Source of the DNA: Chlamydiota bacterium
GTDB lineage: Bacteria > Chlamydiota > Chlamydiia > Chlamydiales > Parachlamydiaceae
Assembly (NCBI GenBank): GCA_013286645.1
Contig: JABDFJ010000001.1
Coordinates: 1 to 64,000, forward strand
Reading direction: 5' to 3'
DNA: 64,000 nt
The notes beneath the pieces were generated by a model. It made no database searches. It was given only the letters and a program-made list of their open reading frames with translations, and was not told where the DNA came from. A program made the translations under genes and the position numbers. This document shows, in pieces, positions 17,772 to 25,319 of the stretch (the stretch's first letter is position 1; each line of letters starts with the position of its first letter).

Positions 17772-18689
17772 CTACATGCGTCCCTTGAAGCGCGCATAAA
17801 GGATGAGACCTTCATACATGAGCATTAAAGGCACTGCGAGCATGATTTGTGTCAGCACATCGGGAGGAGTTAATAAGGCTCCTACGATAAAAGCCATGAC
17901 GATAGCCAGGCGCCTTTGGGTGATGAGCCATTCAGCTGTAATGATATTGAGATGCACGGCAAAGATACCCACAACGCAGAATTCGAAAGCTAGTCCGTTG
18001 GCTAACAACAGAAAAAGGGTGTAATCGAGATAATGAGATAGAGACCACAAATTGGTGCCGATGGCCTCATTGAAGGAAAATAAATAAGTGTTGGCTATGG
18101 GAATAGTGACAAAAAAAGCGAAACAGCAGCCAATGACAATAAAACAAACGGAAGTGATCAGGAACGGCCAGATGAGACGCTTTTCATGGCTGTGCAAAGC
18201 TGGCAGGAAGAATTGTAGCAATACAAGTAGCCATAACGGTGATGTAATCACAGCTCCGATCCATAGGCTCGTCTTTAAGGCTGTTAACATCCCTTCTAGA
18301 GGGCCAAGCACGACTAAGTTGTTGGTATCAGTGATTGGTTTGGCAAATGTTAGCCAGCTGTTTGGTGCTAAGCGATAAGTGTGAGGGGAAATTTCTTCTG
18401 CCCCCGCTGAAGCTGTAAGCGAAGCGATAGCGTTTTCGGGGAGGGTGTATGTCTGTGCAAATGCGTGGGGATTGCTAAGATGGGTATATTCGATGCGCTC
18501 TACTTGCAAGTTACTCGCGGTGGATGGTAGCCATGGCTTGAGCGGGTTAGTTAAGAAGGTAATGAGAGGCGCATAAAATAAAAAACAGATGAGGACACCC
18601 GCCACAATGATGGCAAAGATGCGCAGGAGCGTGCGGCGCAATTCTTCCACATGCGTCCAAAATGGGGAATAGTGATCTTCTGGCGCCAT
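17772..18689 (-). CDS. tatC: Twin-arginine translocase subunit TatC
   Basis: TatC (305 residues) is the polytopic receptor of the Tat pathway for folded proteins. The N-terminal HVEELRRTLLRI motif (canonical HxxELRxR-like) is followed by six predicted membrane segments. An unusually long, polar stretch (~residues 45-130) separates the first two helices, making it longer than the ~250-residue norm; it would lie on the periplasmic side. The C-terminal helices retain the conserved LLTPPDVLTQIMLAVPL segment. The gene lies six bases after tatA on the same strand. Confidence 0.95.
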   Translation of the reverse strand: MAPEDHYSPFWTHVEELRRTLLRIFAIIVAGVLICFLFYAPLITFLTNPLKPWLPSTASNLQVERIEYTHLSNPHAFAQTYTLPENAIASLTASAGAEEISPHTYRLAPNSWLTFAKPITDTNNLVVLGPLEGMLTALKTSLWIGAVITSPLWLLVLLQFFLPALHSHEKRLIWPFLITSVCFIVIGCCFAFFVTIPIANTYLFSFNEAIGTNLWSLSHYLDYTLFLLLANGLAFEFCVVGIFAVHLNIITAEWLITQRRLAIVMAFIVGALLTPPDVLTQIMLAVPLMLMYEGLILYARFKGRM

Positions 18690-18695
18690 ACAGAA

Positions 18696-18917
18696 TCAAG
18701 GTTCGTCTTTTTCAGGCTCAACTTCAATGGTGACAGGTTCGGTGTGCTTCTTTTTGACTGTTGGTTTTTCTAACGTCTCTTCATCGAGGCCGTGGCAGGC
18801 TTTTTTAAACTCTCTGATGCCCACACCGATGCTACGCGCTAATTCCGGGAGTTTCTTACCTCCAAACAGAATCAAAATGACACAAAAAATGAGAATTAAT
18901 TCACCGGTGCCAAACAT
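18696..18917 (-). CDS. tatA: Twin-arginine translocase TatA/TatE subunit
   Basis: A 73-residue protein with one N-terminal transmembrane helix (GELILIFCVILILFG), the hinge and amphipathic-helix motif FGGKKLPELARSIGVGIREFKK, and a charged C-terminal tail. This is the pore-forming TatA/E component. No separate TatB is seen, so a minimal TatAC system is likely. It is the first gene of a tatA-tatC pair. Confidence 0.95.
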   Translation of the reverse strand: MFGTGELILIFCVILILFGGKKLPELARSIGVGIREFKKACHGLDEETLEKPTVKKKHTEPVTIEVEPEKDEP

Positions 18918-19003
18918 AGGAAGCTCCTTGCTAGATCTAATAGGAGTTAAATGTAGAGCATTGAAAAATTAAACGCAAAGAGATGTCTAGTGAAGTCATT
19001 AGT

Positions 19004-19435
19004 TTAATTGCTCATTACATAGTCAATAGAAAAATCAGGAAAAATATTTTTGATCTTTGAAATGATTTTTAGGCTAGGATTGCACCTTTTTCCCTCTAAT
19101 CGTTGATAGCTGTAGATTGTATCAAACCCCATTTTCTTTGCTGCTTGTTGTTGCGTAAGGCCATGTTTGATTCTGCAGTAGCGTACCATAAACGCAAATG
19201 CAATCATTGGGTCAAGGGCTACTTCAACAATGTTTCGAGAGACTAATATTGATTCATCGGGAAGAGGAGCGAGCACCTTGGAATCATCTGGCTCTTCAAC
19301 GTAGAGATTTAAGGCTTCTTCCATATTTGCATAGAGCTCGTCCATAGAATCAGCTTCGGTAACACAGCCTGTTAATTCAATACATTGAGCCCAAAATCCT
19401 TTTCCTTCCTTATGGACTTTGAAATGGTACTTCAT
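19004..19435 (-). CDS. hicB: HicB-family antitoxin with C-terminal HTH domain
   Basis: A 143-residue protein. The N-terminal 55 residues have the degraded RNase-H-like HicB fold (KEGKGFWAQCIELTGCVTEA, then an EALNLYVEE segment). Residues ~80-140 form an XRE-type helix-turn-helix (RIKHGLTQQQAAKKMGFDTIYSYQRLE). It would bind and silence HicA and repress the operon. It follows the HicA-like gene by 11 bases in the common hicA-hicB order. Upstream AT-rich DNA presumably holds the promoter. Confidence 0.88.
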   Translation of the reverse strand: MKYHFKVHKEGKGFWAQCIELTGCVTEADSMDELYANMEEALNLYVEEPDDSKVLAPLPDESILVSRNIVEVALDPMIAFAFMVRYCRIKHGLTQQQAAKKMGFDTIYSYQRLEGKRCNPSLKIISKIKNIFPDFSIDYVMSN

Positions 19436-19446
19436 GGATTTTCCTT

Positions 19447-19692
19447 TTACTTAGTTTCTTCTAGCATCTTTCTGAGAGCATGTTCTGTGCCCTTTTTAAG
19501 TTCTTTGTGGTTAGGTATGATCACTGTTGGAGCTCCTTTCTTTACCAATTTCCAATGACTACCCTTACCTCCGCCTGGTACAAGCTCATAGCCAGCCTCG
19601 TAGAACAACTTTCTTAGGTCTTTTCCGCTGATAGGCACAGAATTCTCCACTTTAGGTAATTTTATTTTACCAAATATAGTTGGTGAGTTCAA
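19447..19692 (-). CDS. hicA: HicA-family mRNA interferase toxin
   Basis: An 81-codon reading frame with a double-stranded-RNA-binding-like HicA core: SGKDLRKLFYEAGYELV, the catalytic-histidine motif GKGSHWKLVKKG, and IPNHKELKKGTEHALRKML. HicA cleaves mRNA and is neutralised by HicB. The listed 5' end is a TTG; a GTG about 18 codons in (protein beginning VPISGKDL) would give a length closer to known HicA proteins, so the exact start is unsure. It sits upstream of purB as an independent two-gene module. Confidence 0.82.
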   Translation of the reverse strand: MNSPTIFGKIKLPKVENSVPISGKDLRKLFYEAGYELVPGGGKGSHWKLVKKGAPTVIIPNHKELKKGTEHALRKMLEETK

Positions 19693-19827
19693 TCATAATA
19701 TGCACATAGATGAAGCTGAAGCTTTAGGGGTGATTTTCGGTTAACTGCAATCAATATTGATTCAGCTAAATTGCAAGAAAGCATAGGTGAAAAGCATCTA
19801 AAATAAATCCAGTCACATAACACAGTC

Positions 19828-21225
19828 TCATCTATTAGCATTCGCCAATGCTGGTTGGATTTCTTGATGCCAAAATTCGGCGACTTGGGCAGCAGCGTTG
19901 CCGATGAAATGGGTGGGATCGGTGAGTTGTGCTAACTCCTGTTGCGAGAGGGCAAGTGCTGGATCGGCAGCCAGTCTTTCAAGTAAGTCGTTGGGAAGGC
20001 CTTGTTCTTTGATGCGTTGGCTGGCAGCTAGACAGTGTGTGCGAATTTTGGCGTGCAGCTGTTGCCGATCCCCGCCTTTAGCTACTCCCCGCATTAAAAT
20101 ATTTTCGGTCGCTAAAAAAGGCATTTCGGCAGCTAGGTGCTGCGTGATGATGCCTTTGTTGATCACTAATCCACGGCTGAGCTTGAGTAAAATTTCAAGC
20201 AGGGCATCGCAGCATAAAAAAGCTTCGGCGATACATAGGCGGCGATTAGCGGAGTCGTCAAGCGAACGCTCCAACCACTGCGTGGCGGCAGTATAGGCAG
20301 GATTTTCGGCTAAGGACATGAGAAACCGTGCAAGCGCGCAGAGGCGTTCTGACAAGATGGGATTGCGCTTATATGGCATAGCCGATGAGCCCACTTGGTC
20401 CTGACTAAAGGGCTCTTCCACTTCTTTGAGATGTGCTAAGAGGCGCAAATCAGTGCCCATTTTGTGCGCACTGATGGCGATGCCTGCAAGGGCATTTAGC
20501 ACATGGACATCTTGTTTGCGCGTGTAGGTTTGTCCGGCAATGTGAAAAAGGTGGGTAAAGCCCATCTTTTTGGCGATGAGGTGTTCGAGGGCTGCCACTT
20601 TGGTGTGGTCATGTGCAAAGAGTTCTAAAAATGAGGCTTGCGTGCCGGTGGCGCCTTTAATGCCTAGAAAACGCAGTCCCTGGATTTGTCTGTGAAGTTC
20701 TTGTAAATCTAATAACAAGTCTTGAATCCATAAACAAGTTCTTTTGCCCACAGTTGTAGGTTGGGCTGCCTGAAAATGTGTGTAGGCTAAACACGCTAGA
20801 TGCGCATGTTGGCGTGCAAAATCGCTTAATTGTTGAATCACAAGCGCTAACTTAGGCAATAAAAGCCGCATGCCGGCGTGCATTTGAATGAGGTCTCCAT
20901 TATCTGTCACATAACAGGAAGTGGCTCCAAGATGAATGATGGGACGGGCTAATGGGCATTGATCGGCATAGGCATGGATATGCGCCATGACGTCGTGCTG
21001 CATCTGGCTTTCGTAGTCAGCCACTTTCTGCCAATCGATGTCATCGAGGTGGGCGGCCATTTGGTCGATCTGGGCTTGGGTGATAGGCAAGCCAAGTTCG
21101 TGCTGGGCTTGCGCTAATGCTAACCACAAACGGCGCCAGGTGGAATGCTTGTATTGTGGTGAAAAAAGATGTTGCATGTCGACGCTGGCATAGCGCTCAG
21201 CAAAGGGGCTGCGGTAGCTATCCAT
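19828..21225 (-). CDS. purB: Adenylosuccinate lyase
   Basis: PurB (465 residues) of the fumarase/aspartase superfamily splits adenylosuccinate to AMP and fumarate. The superfamily signature SSAMPYKRNPILSERL is intact, with the catalytic serine in the flexible loop, along with the substrate motif GATSCYVTDN and the histidine region YTHFQAAQPTT. No other purine gene is visible nearby, so it may serve AMP formation from IMP or a salvage shunt rather than a full de novo pathway; that is inference. The upstream gap of 160 bases is largely a palindromic repeat. Confidence 0.95.
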   Translation of the reverse strand: MDSYRSPFAERYASVDMQHLFSPQYKHSTWRRLWLALAQAQHELGLPITQAQIDQMAAHLDDIDWQKVADYESQMQHDVMAHIHAYADQCPLARPIIHLGATSCYVTDNGDLIQMHAGMRLLLPKLALVIQQLSDFARQHAHLACLAYTHFQAAQPTTVGKRTCLWIQDLLLDLQELHRQIQGLRFLGIKGATGTQASFLELFAHDHTKVAALEHLIAKKMGFTHLFHIAGQTYTRKQDVHVLNALAGIAISAHKMGTDLRLLAHLKEVEEPFSQDQVGSSAMPYKRNPILSERLCALARFLMSLAENPAYTAATQWLERSLDDSANRRLCIAEAFLCCDALLEILLKLSRGLVINKGIITQHLAAEMPFLATENILMRGVAKGGDRQQLHAKIRTHCLAASQRIKEQGLPNDLLERLAADPALALSQQELAQLTDPTHFIGNAAAQVAEFWHQEIQPALANANR

Positions 21226-21240
21226 AACAAGATATCCTAT

Positions 21241-21375
21241 TCAAAATTGGGTTCAGGCATGCAATTTGCAATTTGAGGTGCTTCTAGAGCTACTTTAAGG
21301 GATTGTAAAAGTTAATTCTATACGATCCCTAAGTTAGATTCAAATTACAAATCAAATGTCAGACCCCAATTTTCT
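21241..21375. repeat. Palindromic repeat family B, copy 1
   Basis: Ends AAAATTGGGTTCAGGCATGC (left) and ATGTCAGACCCCAATTTT (right) form imperfect inverted repeats around about 95 bases. The same ends appear at 22190-22287, so the two copies bracket the pGP6-D-like gene. No coding capacity. Confidence 0.7.
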
Positions 21376-21385
21376 TTTTTGTATA

Positions 21386-22135
21386 TCAGTGTGTTTTGGT
21401 GCGCTCGATGAGGCGTTGAAGATCTGAGAGCACATCTAATATTTCTTCTTTTTGCTCACGCGAGATCATGGGTGTACCCACTTTGAGTTGACGTCGGAGG
21501 CGTTTCAGTGATTGGAGAGTTGATTCCCCTATCTTTTGGTGGCGTCCATCCTCTTCATCGAGTGGAAATGCTTGACGCAATAAGAGCAAGGTTTCGGCTT
21601 TGTTTTGGCCTTGATAATTTTCGACAAAGTGACGCTTTTTCTCCAGGGGGACATCTCGCGTGGCTAAAGTGTAGATAGCTTGACGGGGCATCGCTTCGAT
21701 TTGCAGGCGTAAGGTTTTGGGCATCGCTTCGCAAAACTCGTAATATTGCATGAGGTTATAAGGCGTTTGGCGGTTGCCATAAGCGGCCATTAACCAGGCG
21801 GTGAATGCTCCATCGCGATAGCGCGTGAGAATGGTGTGGGCTTTTTTGATTCGTTCCCCGTGCAACAAGGCTGCTTGGTTGTTGATGGCTTTCACTTCTG
21901 ACGTGATCGAAATCAACGAAGATAGGTCTTGATGGATGTCGTCGAAATTGACGGCATAGGCCCTTAGGATTTCTTCAATGCGACTCTTCTCTTGCTCTCC
22001 TAATTCCGAGACACTAAAGACACCTGAGAAGCTGGTGAGTTGTCCATTTGCAGACTGACGTGCCATGGCCGCCATCTTTGAGGTAGCGTCATTTTTTTTG
22101 AGGCGTTCGGTTAAGAGAGAATTTACTTTGCTCAT
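21386..22135 (-). CDS. Chlamydial plasmid-type pGP6-D-like protein
   Basis: A 249-residue, basic and helical protein resembling the chlamydial virulence-plasmid protein pGP6-D and its chromosomal paralogue (CT583 in C. trachomatis, from memory). Visible features are the central LLHGERIKKAHTILTRYRDG and LMQYYEFCEAMPKTLR segments and a C-terminal helix rich in Arg/Lys/Leu. The neighbourhood thrS - parA - this gene reproduces the CT581-CT583 order, which is the strongest argument. The function is uncertain; a role with ParA in plasmid or chromosome partition, or in gene regulation, has been suggested for the family. A 17-bp palindrome lies just upstream of its start (22151-22167). Confidence 0.8.
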   Translation of the reverse strand: MSKVNSLLTERLKKNDATSKMAAMARQSANGQLTSFSGVFSVSELGEQEKSRIEEILRAYAVNFDDIHQDLSSLISITSEVKAINNQAALLHGERIKKAHTILTRYRDGAFTAWLMAAYGNRQTPYNLMQYYEFCEAMPKTLRLQIEAMPRQAIYTLATRDVPLEKKRHFVENYQGQNKAETLLLLRQAFPLDEEDGRHQKIGESTLQSLKRLRRQLKVGTPMISREQKEEILDVLSDLQRLIERTKTH

Positions 22136-22150
22136 GCGAAAAAGTCCTTA

Positions 22151-22167
22151 TGTAAAGCCGCTTTACA
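22151..22167. promoter_or_regulatory. Perfect palindrome upstream of the pGP6-D-like gene
   Basis: TGTAAAGC-C-GCTTTACA is a perfect 8-bp inverted repeat about 15 bases upstream of the start codon of the reverse-strand pGP6-D-like gene, in the gap to parA. Its size and position suit a protein-binding operator or a partition-type site. Which protein binds it is unknown. Confidence 0.5.
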
Positions 22168-22189
22168 TTGCTGTTGTTGATTGCTGGCT

Positions 22190-22287
22190 GAAATTGGGGT
22201 CAGGCATGTGATTTGCAATTTAAGGATTATCTTAGTCAAAGAGTCTTTATCTCTTAAATTACAAATCACATGCCTGACCCCAATTTC
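22190..22287. repeat. Palindromic repeat family B, copy 2
   Basis: Ends GAAATTGGGGTCAGGCATGT and ACATGCCTGACCCCAATTTC are near-perfect inverted repeats; the right end overlaps the parA stop codon (TGA followed by AATTGGGG on the reverse strand). It is about 98 bp and shares its ends with 21241-21375. Non-coding. Confidence 0.8.
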
Positions 22288-23038
22288 ATAGCCGTTTTAA
22301 AAGTTCTTTGACGATATCAAGGTAATCTTCGGCAGCGCGGCTGCTGGGGGTAGTGTCGAAAAGCGGTTTGCCGAAGATGGCAGCTTCAGAAATGGCGATG
22401 TCGCGACGCACTTTTGTTTTGAGTAGTTTTTTCGGGAAGGTGCGGTCAATGACTTCAAGGAAGGCGCTGTTGTTTTTGCCGCGCACATTCCAAAAAGAAA
22501 GCAGTACGCCTAAGACATTGAGGGGGTGGCGCTGACTGAGGCTATCCACGAATTGCGATAATCTTTCCAGACCTTTGATACTGTAGAATTCAGGTGTGGC
22601 ACATACTAGTGTGTGGTGGGCAGCAATCAGCGCAGATTCTGTCAGCCAACAGAGGGATGGTGGAGTATCGACGATGACAAAATCGTAATCAGCGGTTTTA
22701 ATGATATCGCGCAGGCGTTCGTGGGAATAACGATCGGCCGCTAAGTTACCAGTCACTTCTACCCTTTCCAACCAGGTGTCAGCTGGAATAAGGTCTAGAC
22801 GAGGCACGTTGGTGGTTTTAATCACCTCTTTGAGTGTTTTGTTGCCTTGCAAGACAGCTGCCATGCTGTCGTTTTCATCTGGATCGAAGCCTAATCCTGT
22901 AGTTAAATTGGCCTGCGCATCGAAGTCGATCAGGAGTACCTTTTTTTTGTGAAACTTAGCTAAAGCTGCCCCGATATGTAGGGCTGTGGAGGTTTTGGCG
23001 GTCCCTCCTTTAAAACTGCTAATGGCGATGGTTTGCAT
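22286..23038 (-). CDS. parA: ParA/MinD-type partition ATPase
   Basis: A 250-residue ATPase with the deviant Walker A motif KGGTAKTST at residues 10-18, the Walker A' segment VLLIDFDAQANLTTGLG and the Walker B region YDFVIVDTPPSL. These define a ParA-type ATPase (it has the DAQAN box, unlike MinD proper). In Chlamydia the homologue CT582 lies between thrS and the pGP6-D paralogue, exactly as here; the plasmid copy is pGP5-D. It starts 12 bases after the thrS stop, so it is likely co-transcribed. It probably acts in chromosome or plasmid segregation or regulation. Confidence 0.93.
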   Translation of the reverse strand: MQTIAISSFKGGTAKTSTALHIGAALAKFHKKKVLLIDFDAQANLTTGLGFDPDENDSMAAVLQGNKTLKEVIKTTNVPRLDLIPADTWLERVEVTGNLAADRYSHERLRDIIKTADYDFVIVDTPPSLCWLTESALIAAHHTLVCATPEFYSIKGLERLSQFVDSLSQRHPLNVLGVLLSFWNVRGKNNSAFLEVIDRTFPKKLLKTKVRRDIAISEAAIFGKPLFDTTPSSRAAEDYLDIVKELLKRL

Positions 23039-23050
23039 AGAAGCGCTCCT

Positions 23051-25009
23051 TTAGTGGCATGCTTTCGCGCATTGATCTGAGGCAGGTTTTTCGGCAGAAT
23101 AAGGAGAGGTTAAGCTGCGCTCATTTTTTTCCGCTGAAATCTTTTGCAAGAAAGAGTCTAGTTGCACTTCACCATGGACGACGTTGTCTCGCGTGCGCAG
23201 GTTTAATGTGCGATGCTCGAGCTCTTGATCGCCGATGGTGATGATGTAGTTGATTTGAGTAAGCTGAGCATTGCGAACTTTTTTGCTTACCGATTCGCCG
23301 GTATGATCGACGTCGCAATGAAAACCTGCTTTCTTGATGGTTTTAGCCACTTCTTCAGCGTAAGGTAGGTGTCGGTCAGCGACAGTTAAGAGTCGCACTT
23401 GTAGAGGGCTGATCCATAGGGGGAAGCGTCCAGAGAAGTGTTCGATGAGGATGCCGAAAAAGCGCTCTACGGAGCCAAAGAGGGCGCGATGTAGCATGAC
23501 TGGGCGTCGTCGAGCTCCTTCATGGTCGGTATATTCAAGCTCGAATTTTTCTGGGAGTGCCATGTCGAGCTGAACAGTGCCGCACTGCCAGGTTCTGTTT
23601 AGGGCATCGCGGATATGGAAGTCGATTTTAGGACCATAGAAAGCTCCATCTCCTTCATTGACGCGGTATTGGCGTCCATTGCCATCTAATGCCCGCTTAA
23701 GGGCTGAGGTGGCGATCTCCCAATCTTCATCGGAGCCAATGGTGTTTTTTTCAGGCTTTGTGGATAGTTCGAGATGGTAGTTGAGACCAAATGTGGAGTA
23801 GATTTCATGGGCTAGGTTGAGGATGCCGACGATTTCACCTTCGATATCAGTAGGCTTCATGAAAATGTGAGCATCGTCTTGGTGAAAGCTGCGCACGCGG
23901 AACAGTCCGGATAATGAACCTGAAGGCTCAAAGCGATGAACATTGCCTATTTCGGCCACGCGCAATGGGAGTTCACGGTAGCTGTGGAGATGGGTGAGAT
24001 AGAATAACATGGCTCCAGGGCAGTTCATGGGCTTGATGGCGAAGTCGCGATCTTCGACGTGGGAGGTGAACATGTTCTCACGATAGTTGCTCCAGTGTCC
24101 GGAGAGCTCCCACAATTCGCGTGTCATGAGTGTTGGTGTTTTGATTTCGACATAGTCGTTTTTGCTTAAGCACTCCCGGATGTAAGCTAGCAGTTGGTTC
24201 CAGATGATCAACCCTTTGGGGTGGATGAAAGGCATGCCTGGAGCTTCTTCTTTGATGGAGAAAAGATCGAGTTTTGGGCCGAGAATTTTATGGTCGCGCT
24301 TTTTGGCTTCTTCGAGCACATGGAGGTACTCTTTAAGCTGCTTGCGATCTGGGTATGTGATAGCGTAAACGCGTGTGAGCATCTCGTTTTTGGCATCTCC
24401 GCGCCAGTAGGCGCCGGCGGTTTTCATGACTTTTAGGGCTTTGATTTTGCCTAGGTTGTAAAGGTGGGGTCCACGGCATAAGTCGAAGAATTCCCCTTGG
24501 CGATAGCCTGAAAGTTCATCGCCCGGAGCAAAGCTGTTGATGAGTTCACATTTGTATTTGTTGTTGGCAAAGGCTTTGAGTGCTTCGGCTTTGTTGGCAA
24601 AAACTTCGCGTTTGGAGACGTAGTTTTCACTGACGATTTTTTGCATCTCTTGTTCGATGCGTTCAAAGTCGGCGTCGGAAAGGGTTAAATCGGCAAAATC
24701 GTAATAAAAGCCATTTTCAATGGGAGGTCCGATGGTTGGTTTTGCTTCAGGCCATAGGCGTAAGATCGCTTGGGCTAGGACGTGTGCTGAGGTGTGCCAG
24801 AAGATTTCTTTGCCTTGTGGATCTTCGAAATTCCAGATGATGACCTTATCCCCATCATGCAGGGGTGTCGCTAAATCGCATGTTTTACCGTTAATGTGGG
24901 CGCCTAGCGCTTGGTTGGGGCCATTGAGGTGTAGTTTATCGGCTAAGTCTTTAGCTGTGCTGCCTTCAGGGAGCTCGATGGTAGAATTATCTTTGAGAGT
25001 AAGTAACAT
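23051..25009 (-). CDS. thrS: Threonyl-tRNA synthetase
   Basis: ThrRS (652 residues) charges tRNA-Thr. Domains in order are an N-terminal TGS domain (1-62), the editing domain with the HTSAHVLAQA motif (residues ~72-82), the class II catalytic core (motif 2 FRVRSFHQDDAHIF, motif 3 VMLHRALFGSVERFFGILIEH) and the C-terminal anticodon-binding domain. A short extra tail of about 20 residues (EKPASDQCAKACH) follows. It is the first gene of a thrS-parA pair. The upstream region towards 25319 is filled with GC-rich hexamer arrays. Confidence 0.98.
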   Translation of the reverse strand: MLLTLKDNSTIELPEGSTAKDLADKLHLNGPNQALGAHINGKTCDLATPLHDGDKVIIWNFEDPQGKEIFWHTSAHVLAQAILRLWPEAKPTIGPPIENGFYYDFADLTLSDADFERIEQEMQKIVSENYVSKREVFANKAEALKAFANNKYKCELINSFAPGDELSGYRQGEFFDLCRGPHLYNLGKIKALKVMKTAGAYWRGDAKNEMLTRVYAITYPDRKQLKEYLHVLEEAKKRDHKILGPKLDLFSIKEEAPGMPFIHPKGLIIWNQLLAYIRECLSKNDYVEIKTPTLMTRELWELSGHWSNYRENMFTSHVEDRDFAIKPMNCPGAMLFYLTHLHSYRELPLRVAEIGNVHRFEPSGSLSGLFRVRSFHQDDAHIFMKPTDIEGEIVGILNLAHEIYSTFGLNYHLELSTKPEKNTIGSDEDWEIATSALKRALDGNGRQYRVNEGDGAFYGPKIDFHIRDALNRTWQCGTVQLDMALPEKFELEYTDHEGARRRPVMLHRALFGSVERFFGILIEHFSGRFPLWISPLQVRLLTVADRHLPYAEEVAKTIKKAGFHCDVDHTGESVSKKVRNAQLTQINYIITIGDQELEHRTLNLRTRDNVVHGEVQLDSFLQKISAEKNERSLTSPYSAEKPASDQCAKACH

Positions 25010-25098
25010 AAATCCTCAGTTTCCTTGCATGTTTCCGAATGCTAACACGTAAGGATAATAAATTAAGGAAAAAAACAAAAGGTAAGTATTCGTTGCCT

Positions 25099-25201
25099 AG
25101 CAATTTCTGCTAGAAAACCCGTGCCCGCGCGCGTGCCCGTGCCGGTGCCCGAAGAATTACCTTTCTGAGGATTATATTTTTTAGTAAGTTTGCGAATTGC
25201 T
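25099..25201. repeat. Palindromic repeat family A, copy 3 (degenerate), with CCCGTG hexamers
   Basis: Left end AGCAATTTCTGCTA (25099-25112) followed by GAAAACCCGTGCCCG matches the reverse complement of family A copy 2. The hexamer array (GTGCCC / CCGTGC) runs 25118-25151. A plausible but decayed right end (TAGTAAGTTTGCGAATTGCT) stops at about 25201. It occupies the thrS side of the divergent thrS / 987-residue-protein promoter region. Confidence 0.6.
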
Positions 25202-25246
25202 TATACGTATTGTATCGATGTTAATTAAGATGGCTCGTAGATAAGT

Positions 25247-25293
25247 TCGGGCACGGGCACGCACGCGGGCACGGAAGTAAGTTCGGGCACGGA
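25247..25293 (+). repeat. GGGCAC hexamer array upstream of the 987-residue protein gene
   Basis: Units TTCGGGCACGGGCACGCACGCGGGCACGG and, after a short gap, TTCGGGCACGG, in the opposite orientation to the array at 25118-25151. It ends about 27 bases before the likely start codon, inside the presumed promoter or leader. Confidence 0.7.
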
Positions 25294-25319
25294 AAATAGG
25301 TATTGAAAGAGAGGCACCC

